NCBI GenBank assembly: GCA_029582165.1
Contig: CM055872.1
Span: 4,929,582 to 4,993,581 of the forward strand
Direction: 5' to 3'
Origin: Portulaca oleracea
Taxonomy: Eukaryota; Streptophyta; Magnoliopsida; Caryophyllales; Portulacaceae
DNA: 64,000 bases
Position 1 is the stretch's first letter, and each line of letters starts with the position of its first letter. A model generated the notes under the pieces. It was given only the letters and a program-made list of their open reading frames with translations, was not told the origin of the DNA and did not search any database. This document shows, in pieces, positions 58,070 to 64,000 of the stretch. A program made the translations under genes and the position numbers.

Positions 58070-58199
58070 TTGTGAGAAATATCAATTTTAATTTTTTTAA
58101 TGTTTTAATTGGATGCACTAAGTATGAAACTCACCCAGAAACCACCCATAAAACGAAACAAAAACATTAAAAAAAATTAAAATTAATATTTTTCACAAA
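58070..58199. repeat. Fold-back (hairpin) element
   Basis: TTGTGAGAAATATCAATTTT... at 58070-58107 is inverted at 58163-58199 (AACATTAAAAAAAATTAAAA...TTTTTCACAA), with few mismatches. A 26-base part of the right arm recurs directly at 58249-58272. Confidence 0.65.
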
Positions 58200-58273
58200 T
58201 TGGAACTTCATAATCTTGTTTGGAACTTTATAGTTCATTGCTTCATTATAAAATTAAAATTAATATTTTTCAC

Positions 58274-58613
58274 CCCTGACAAAGACGAACGCTACTCTAC
58301 CTACAACGACGACGACTTGCATCACCAACAACCTCCTTCATTCATTCGTCGATTTCTTCATCCTCTCCCTGAAGATGTACATTATTCCGTTCCATTTCAT
58401 GTAGATTCCGTTCCGTTTCATGCAAATAATCAAGATCACCACCACGACCACATCGATCTGGAACTCTCTCTTTCTATATCTTCTCCAACACCGCCCTCCA
58501 TCGCCACCGCCACTAGATCTGCCCGTCGGAGCTTCCACCCTCCTACCCCATCCTCCTGCAATTTTCTCCTTCATCTGGGATGCTCATGCATGAAATTCCT
58601 AAATCACATATGA
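58274..58613 (+). pseudogene. Gene fragment with EAR-like motif
   Basis: An open frame reads PDKDERYSTYNDDDLHHQQP, PSFIRRFLHPLPEDVHYSVP, then HHHDHIDLELSLSISSPTPP. LELSL fits the LxLxL form of an EAR repression motif, and the codon content looks coding. No DNA-binding domain or proper start is visible, so it is probably a captured or truncated piece. A chance frame is possible. Confidence 0.3.
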
Positions 58614-59094
58614 TATGTTTATAAATACATACTTAATATACGATTTAGGAGCATGTACTCCGTGTAACCGTTCATTATAGAAATATGTACTAAGAATTCT
58701 ATATTATTTTTGTCTTCCAAATATAGCTTTTTTCACGTTCTTCCAAACGGGTGTTAAATTAGGGAGACAAATACAAATAATTCAATTATGTAGATCTTTA
58801 GTTTTGTATGCATCTATGTTGGTTAGCACAACCAACTCCGGTTTCTTTTGAAAAGTCATGTACTGAATTATATAGAAAAACAACTATAGAAAAAATTATT
58901 TATAGTTGGTTATATAACATTATGAAGAGTACATAGAAAAATTTAGGAGTATGTGATTATAGAAAAATATGGTATTCATAGATAGAGAAATCTATATATC
59001 TATATATATTATAAATGGCAATGGGACCTTTCAAATCTCTTCCCTCCCCCATCTCTTATATCTCATTAATCACACAATATCTACCATTAATTTT
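58614..59094. other. Intergenic DNA, left flank of the Mutator-like element
   Basis: 58985-59091 is a second copy of the repeat at 54921-55070, broken off where the Mutator-like element starts. Confidence 0.45.
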
Positions 59095-59478
59095 AGGGAA
59101 ATTCCAAATGGTAGGCACCAACTTATGCCTATTCCAAGTGGTCAACATGTTTTTGATATATTCCAAATGGTAGGCTTACTTATCAAATTATTCCAATCTG
59201 TAGGCACGCCCTTAAACTGCCGTCAGTATTATTTAAAAAAAAAAAATTCATGTTTTGAATTGGATTGTCTTCCTCGACAGGAGACAGGAATGCCCAGATG
59301 CTGCACAATTCAAAGAGAACGCTGAGTCTGCCCAGACACCGCCGCTGCCATCTCCTCCCCCGATCGTCGCTGCTCCCATCTCCTTCTCTGAACGCCGCCG
59401 GTCAGAACGTCGGAAACCGCTCCCATCTCCGACAGCCGCTCCCATCTCAGAACGTTGCCTAGTGTATGTTGACTGAAA
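59095..59478. repeat. Left terminal inverted repeat of the MULE
   Basis: Begins near GGGAAATTCCAAATGGTAGG. Matches the right repeat through ATTATTCCAATCTGTAGGCA, CTTCCTCGACAGG, GGTCAGAACGTCGGAA and CCGACAGCCGCTCCCATCTC. A CCGCTCCCATCTC unit is repeated in tandem near its inner end. Confidence 0.8.
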
Positions 59479-60306
59479 AATTAGGGTTCACATACAACTA
59501 CTACAGGTATGATTTCTGAGAACTTGTATTTGTTGAATTAGTAGGAGAATTGATGAAATTAGGGTTTGGGTTGATTTACAATTCAAAATTTTGTTTGGGA
59601 AAGGATTTGAATGAGTGGAAATCTCATTATAGTTTGAATTATCTTCCATACATTTGACGAAATAGTTGGTGCCTACACTCCTATCATCTTCCCCACCCCC
59701 ACAGTCCTATCCTGCCTCACACACTCTCTCTATCACTTGAATTTACATTCCACAGCAAGAAAGCAAAGAAACAAGCCCAGCAAAATCGAAAAGAATGAAA
59801 GATTAGAAAAACTGCTAATTTTGAAACAGTTGCAGAATTACATAGAAAAAGGTTATCCAACCTAGCAATAGTTTAGTATATATGCTAATTTATAGATAAT
59901 GGTTTTCTTCTAGCAATAGTTTATAGATAATGGGTACTAATGCCAATTGACATGATTTAGTATATAATTGACAAAATGGTACTTCTGGATTTTTTTAATT
60001 AAGTACAACCAATTGACATGATTTTCTTCCCCATTACATGCCACCAAAACTCCCAAATTTTTGTCATCTTCTAGAATAGAAGTCTCCAGAACACAAAGCG
60101 TTGTACTCCAAATGAAGATTCATTATCCATAAACCACACTTGACAAATAGTGATAGTTTATTGGTTTTCTTCTACATTATATGCTAATAGTGATTAAGTA
60201 ATATGATTTGATTGTTCATTGCATTCCTTTTTTTCATTGGTTTTGCTTCTATAGTGATTTGACAATTTTATGGTATGCGATTTTTTTTATTTTTTTTTTT
60301 GCAGTT

Positions 60307-62786
60307 ATGGGAAAGTGTACGTTAATCATGAACTTTGAGGGTAAAAAGCTAAGGATAGAAGTGCCTGACACAGATAAGTCTAGTTTACTTGATGTGTTTA
60401 ATGAATTGGAAGAGAAGGCGGCAGTTGAGAAGTTTTGGTTACCTAAATATCCATCACTTTCTTATTTGAAGAACATGGAGAGTGTTTATATCATTGAAGA
60501 GGTCGACTTAGGAAATTTGTATTTATGGTTGGAAAAAGAGGGAAGGAGTGAGGTTGATATTTGGGTTAGTTCTAGTGATGAAGCTGGAACGGTGTTGGAG
60601 TTATCTAGAGGGTTAAGAAAGTATGATTTGAGGCTACCGGAGGAAAATGTTCCTTATATTCCTACATTACATATACCAATTGAACAACAATCGGAACATC
60701 AAACATTGGGTGGTAGAAGTAAACTTCCTGTGAGAAGGACTACTTCTCACAATGTTTAGTGTATTCACCCTTCTCCTGTTAATGATGGAGGGACTACACC
60801 CTCTCTTGCCCTTACCCCATCACCAAGGAGGAGTCCAAGATTGTCCCCTAATGCCACAATGATGAATGAAACTGAGGCAATAGTGGTGGCTTCCAATGCT
60901 ATTCAGAACACATCAAAAGATCATGAGCCATCTAAATCATGTGGTAGATCTTTGGGTGAATTGAAAATGCCTAGAAGCACAACCATTAGAAAGGGTATAT
61001 ATAAAAGTAAATCAGGGGCTGAGTCTATGGGGTCTCTTAATTGTGGTCAATCAGGATCTCATCACCAAAGTAACTCCATCCCAACTTCAGCGGGTACAAG
61101 GAGTAAGAGCACCAGCGGAGTGTCTACAAATGACAGTGTCATTGCAGGTGACGGTGTCATTGCAGGTGAATTTTTTTCCCCAAAACAATTTTAGACATCT
61201 ATCAAACACATTGATACTGAACAATCCAACTTGTTTTGCAGGTAATAATATTATGGAGGTTGTGTTTCCTGATGATGAGGTCGATGATGATGACTTTCAA
61301 CCTTGTGATGGCAAGGATGATGCAGAGAGCTCCGATAGTGAGAGCATTGATGAAGAGTCAGATGACGACATCGCTATGAGGGCAATCGCAGACTTATATG
61401 ACCCTTATGAACAAGATGGTTGGGATGTTTTGATGATGAAGATTATATGGGAAGAGTTTATAGGAATGGTGATCTGTGTGAGGAGGAGAGATTTGGGAAT
61501 GTAGAAATTAAACCATGGATGATTTTTGTCGACAAGGATCACTTCAAATCCGTGTTAACCACTTACTGCATTCAAGAGGGGTATTGCTATGTTGTGCTAT
61601 CTTCGAACTGGAAGAGATTCACTGCTATGTATAGGTCTGAGGGGTGTGAATGGAAATTGCATGCTAGTGTTCTCCCTGATAAACGAACATGGGCAATTAA
61701 GACTATACATAATCCAGTGCACTCTTGTGAAAGAGTTGTTGGCCACAATCCTTTGGTCACTGTTGAATGGGCATCAAAGGTTCTCATGGATGACATAAGA
61801 GCTAATCCTGACATTTCAGGAAAGTCTCTTAATGAGATATTGTTTAGTCGATGTCAGGTGACAATGAAGAAGTCGTCCATTTACAACACTAAACAAACAG
61901 TCTTAACCATGATACAAGGGGGCCATGATGTTTCATATAGCTTCTTGGCTGCATACACTGAGATGGTGAAACAGACGAACCCCGATAGCGTTGCGCACAT
62001 AGCTTGGAGGCAGATTGAAAGGCTTAAGGAAGGTGGTTTCATAGAGAGACCTTACATATTCAGCAAGATATTCATTTCATTTGCTGCACAGATCAAGGGT
62101 GCAATAGGTGGTTGTAGGAGGTTAATAGGGGTCGACGGTACTCATCTAAAGGGGCATTATGGAGGTGTGTTGCTATCGGCAGTAGTCCTTGATGGGAATA
62201 ATGAAATTTTCCCACTTGCACATGCTGTTGTTGAGTCTGAGACTACTGATAGTTGGTGTTACTTCTTCTACCATCTGAAGCAAGCTCTACAATCTACCCT
62301 GAGTGATGAAATGTGGACTGTAATATCAGATAGACAAAAGGCATGTATTTTACCCTTCACTATTACCATTGATTATCTTCTATATTACCATTTATGTTGA
62401 AAATTATGCTTATTAATGCTTATGTTGATAGGGTTTGGATCCTGCATTGGATGATCAGTGGCCTAGGGTTAATAGGAGATATTGTTGTCGCCATTTGTGT
62501 GCAAACTTCAAAAAAGATTTTCCTGGAGTGTTATGTCATAAATTATTCTGGAAAGTTTGTAAGGCATCCTCAGAGTTCACTTTTAAAAAGGCAATGGATC
62601 AGTTGCATCAACAAGTAGGGAGGGGGGCTGTTCAGTGGCTACTTGATATTGGACCTCATGAAAGGTGGGCTAGATATAAGTTTGATCCTCGGTTGTGCGC
62701 TGCTGACAATACAAGCAACTTCGTGGAGTCCTTCAATTCAACTCTTGGAGCTGATAGATGCTTACCTGTACTTAGCATGCTGGAAG
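60307..62786 (+). pseudogene. MuDR-type MULE transposase, disabled
   Basis: Exon 1 (60307-61165) opens MGKCTLIMNFEGKKLRIEVP, the N-terminal domain of plant MULE transposases, and is cut by TAG at 60757-60759 with the frame open on both sides. Exon 2 (61242-62340) has an acidic block (EVDDDDFQPC, ESSDSESIDEESDDD), a frameshift near 61425, then the zinc-binding-like FAR1/MuDR region and the catalytic domain with LIGVDGTHLKG and WTVISDRQ (two aspartates). Exon 3 (62432-62786) has CCRHLCANFKKDFPG and NTSNFVESFNSTL (catalytic-type E). The exon 2 donor is GC (AAG|GCATGT). The SWIM zinc finger expected downstream is absent. Confidence 0.85.
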
Positions 62787-63730
62787 GTACTGTCACTTAT
62801 ACTCTTTTTGTTTTTTATTAGAAAATCTCCGAACAAGATGAGATCCTGTAAGAAACTGGGAATTTGATACAACCTAGAGCTATTAAGGAATTAAGAAAAA
62901 GACCCTTAGTTATTTGCAGAGTCACACATCATTAGGATTGCAATAGAGCCTTCCATTGTTTTTAGCAGTATCAATATATTTTCCTTTATTGTTATTAAAT
63001 AGTCACTAGTTTGTATTGCAATGCAAACACTTCCCCCATGCCTGCTTGTGTGAAGAGTCAAGGCTCACATCAATTCACAAAAGACAATATGAAAATCAGG
63101 ATTGGAACTAAATAGCAGTAGGTCCTAATATCTGATTTGAACTAGACATTCAAACTTAAGCACTAGGAGTCAAATGTCACACACAATTCATTATTACTAT
63201 ATTTTAACATGAAATTTCACAAACAAAACTTCATCCGTAGCTTCATTATTAGTATATTTTGACATGAAATTTTGACATATATATTTCTTTCACTAAATCA
63301 GCTCCGAAAGCCGATAATCTTAACCTAAACAAAGAAAGAACAAAATAGCTTTCCTGTATGACTTTGCAAAGTTCGTCACAAACCCCAGTTTTCATATCAA
63401 TTTTCCAACTTTTATACCAAAATTTGAAGCATTCTTGAACTATTATGCCCAAAATTGGAAGCATTCTTGAACTATTATGCTTCATGCAATTGCAACCATA
63501 CAGCTACAATGCATCAAACAATTGTTGAAGTTTACCCAAATTTCGCTAATTAAACCCTAAAAATCGAAACCCTAAAAGTTTCACATAAGCATACCTGTAA
63601 CTTTATCTGAATGGCGCCCATGGACGACAGATTCAAACAGGAGCAATGCGATCGCCGGCGACCAACACGGCAACCACGGCAATCGGTGAGTGACCGCTTG
63701 AGTGACAAATCGCTAGGGATGCGAATTCAG
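62787..63730. other. MULE 3' internal region
   Basis: Non-coding. A tandem duplication of about 33 bases (GAAGCATTCTTGAACTATTA) lies at 63419-63481. No SWIM domain in any frame. Confidence 0.45.
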
Positions 63731-64000
63731 GCAACATACACTGGGCAACGTTCTGAGATGGGAGCGGCTGTCGGAGATGGGAGCGACAGTCGGAGATAGG
63801 ATCGGCTTCCGACGTTCTGACCAGCGGCTTTCAGGGTAGGAAATGGGAGGAGATGGGTCTGGGCGTCCTCTTTGAGTTAGGCATACTCAACGTTTGGGCA
63901 TTCCTGTCGAGGAAGACAATCCAATTCAAAACATGAATTTATTTATTTTTTAAAATAGTACTGACGGCAGTTTAAGGGCGTGCCTACAGATTGGAATAAT
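63731..64000. repeat. Right terminal inverted repeat of the MULE, partial
   Basis: Reverse complement of the left repeat, with several indels; runs off the window at ATTGGAATAAT. Confidence 0.8.

Larger units (their letters stand above)
59095..64000 (+). mobile_element. Mutator-like element (MULE) with long terminal inverted repeats, right end cut by the window
   Basis: The left inverted repeat (59095-about 59478) is mirrored from about 63731 to the window edge; roughly 93 bases of the right repeat should lie beyond 64000. Between them is a MuDR-type transposase with disabling changes (60307-62786). The element measures about 5 kb. It landed in a copy of the repeat also seen at 54921-55070. 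The 9-base target duplication cannot be tested here because the right flank is missing. Confidence 0.85.

Noticed and set aside
60757..60840. Treating the TAG in the MULE transposase as lying in an intron
   Set aside because: The frame is open on both sides with suitable proline/serine-rich text and no splice sites bracket it, so a premature stop is simpler.

Overview
This is plant nuclear DNA, and the genes point to a eudicot. They carry many introns, and the spaces between and inside them are AT-rich and filled with short inverted-repeat elements, LTR-element and LINE remains, one large Mutator-like element and microsatellites. I cannot name the species.

Layout. The 3' part of a Golgi seven-transmembrane (GOST / lung-7TM type) gene runs forward at 1-2199. 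A plastid NAD-dependent glycerol-3-phosphate dehydrogenase gene (GLY1/SFD1 type) converges on it at 2751-6189, reverse. From 6.4 to 18.5 kb lie repeats, a solo LTR, several MITEs, a 1.27-kb nested palindrome and one small predicted gene (13939-14178, forward) with a long intron-containing leader. A type-A response regulator (ARR16/ARR17 type, reverse, 18733-23547) has introns loaded with a SINE, MITEs and a fold-back. At 24-30 kb a short copia-type element with both LTRs and target duplications sits inside a decayed LINE RNase H region, next to more MITEs. A 12-exon gene for an Arc1p/AIMP1-type tRNA-binding protein follows (30673-37046, reverse), with a forward tRNA-Gln gene in its second intron. 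After 9 kb of repeats comes an IRK-type LRR receptor kinase (46289-49735, forward). From 49.8 to 59 kb is repeat-rich DNA that includes a stretch dense in heat-shock-element-like motifs. From about 59095 to the window edge is a Mutator-like element with long terminal inverted repeats and a broken transposase.

How the genes relate. They are single genes, not an operon, with separate jobs: plastid glycerolipid precursor supply, cytokinin signalling, aminoacyl-tRNA synthetase support, receptor signalling and Golgi membrane function. From memory of Arabidopsis locus numbers, the order GLY1, ARR16/17, tRNA-binding protein, IRK joins genes found in two duplicated Arabidopsis segments (At2g40660-At2g40690 and At3g56370-At3g56380). 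That suggests the window keeps an arrangement older than that duplication.

The most unusual structures are the nested palindrome (16019-17291), the elements nested inside other elements, the broken Mutator-like element, and the compositional contrast between the two exons of the IRK-type gene. I saw no CRISPR array, bacterial operon, viral genome or organellar insert.
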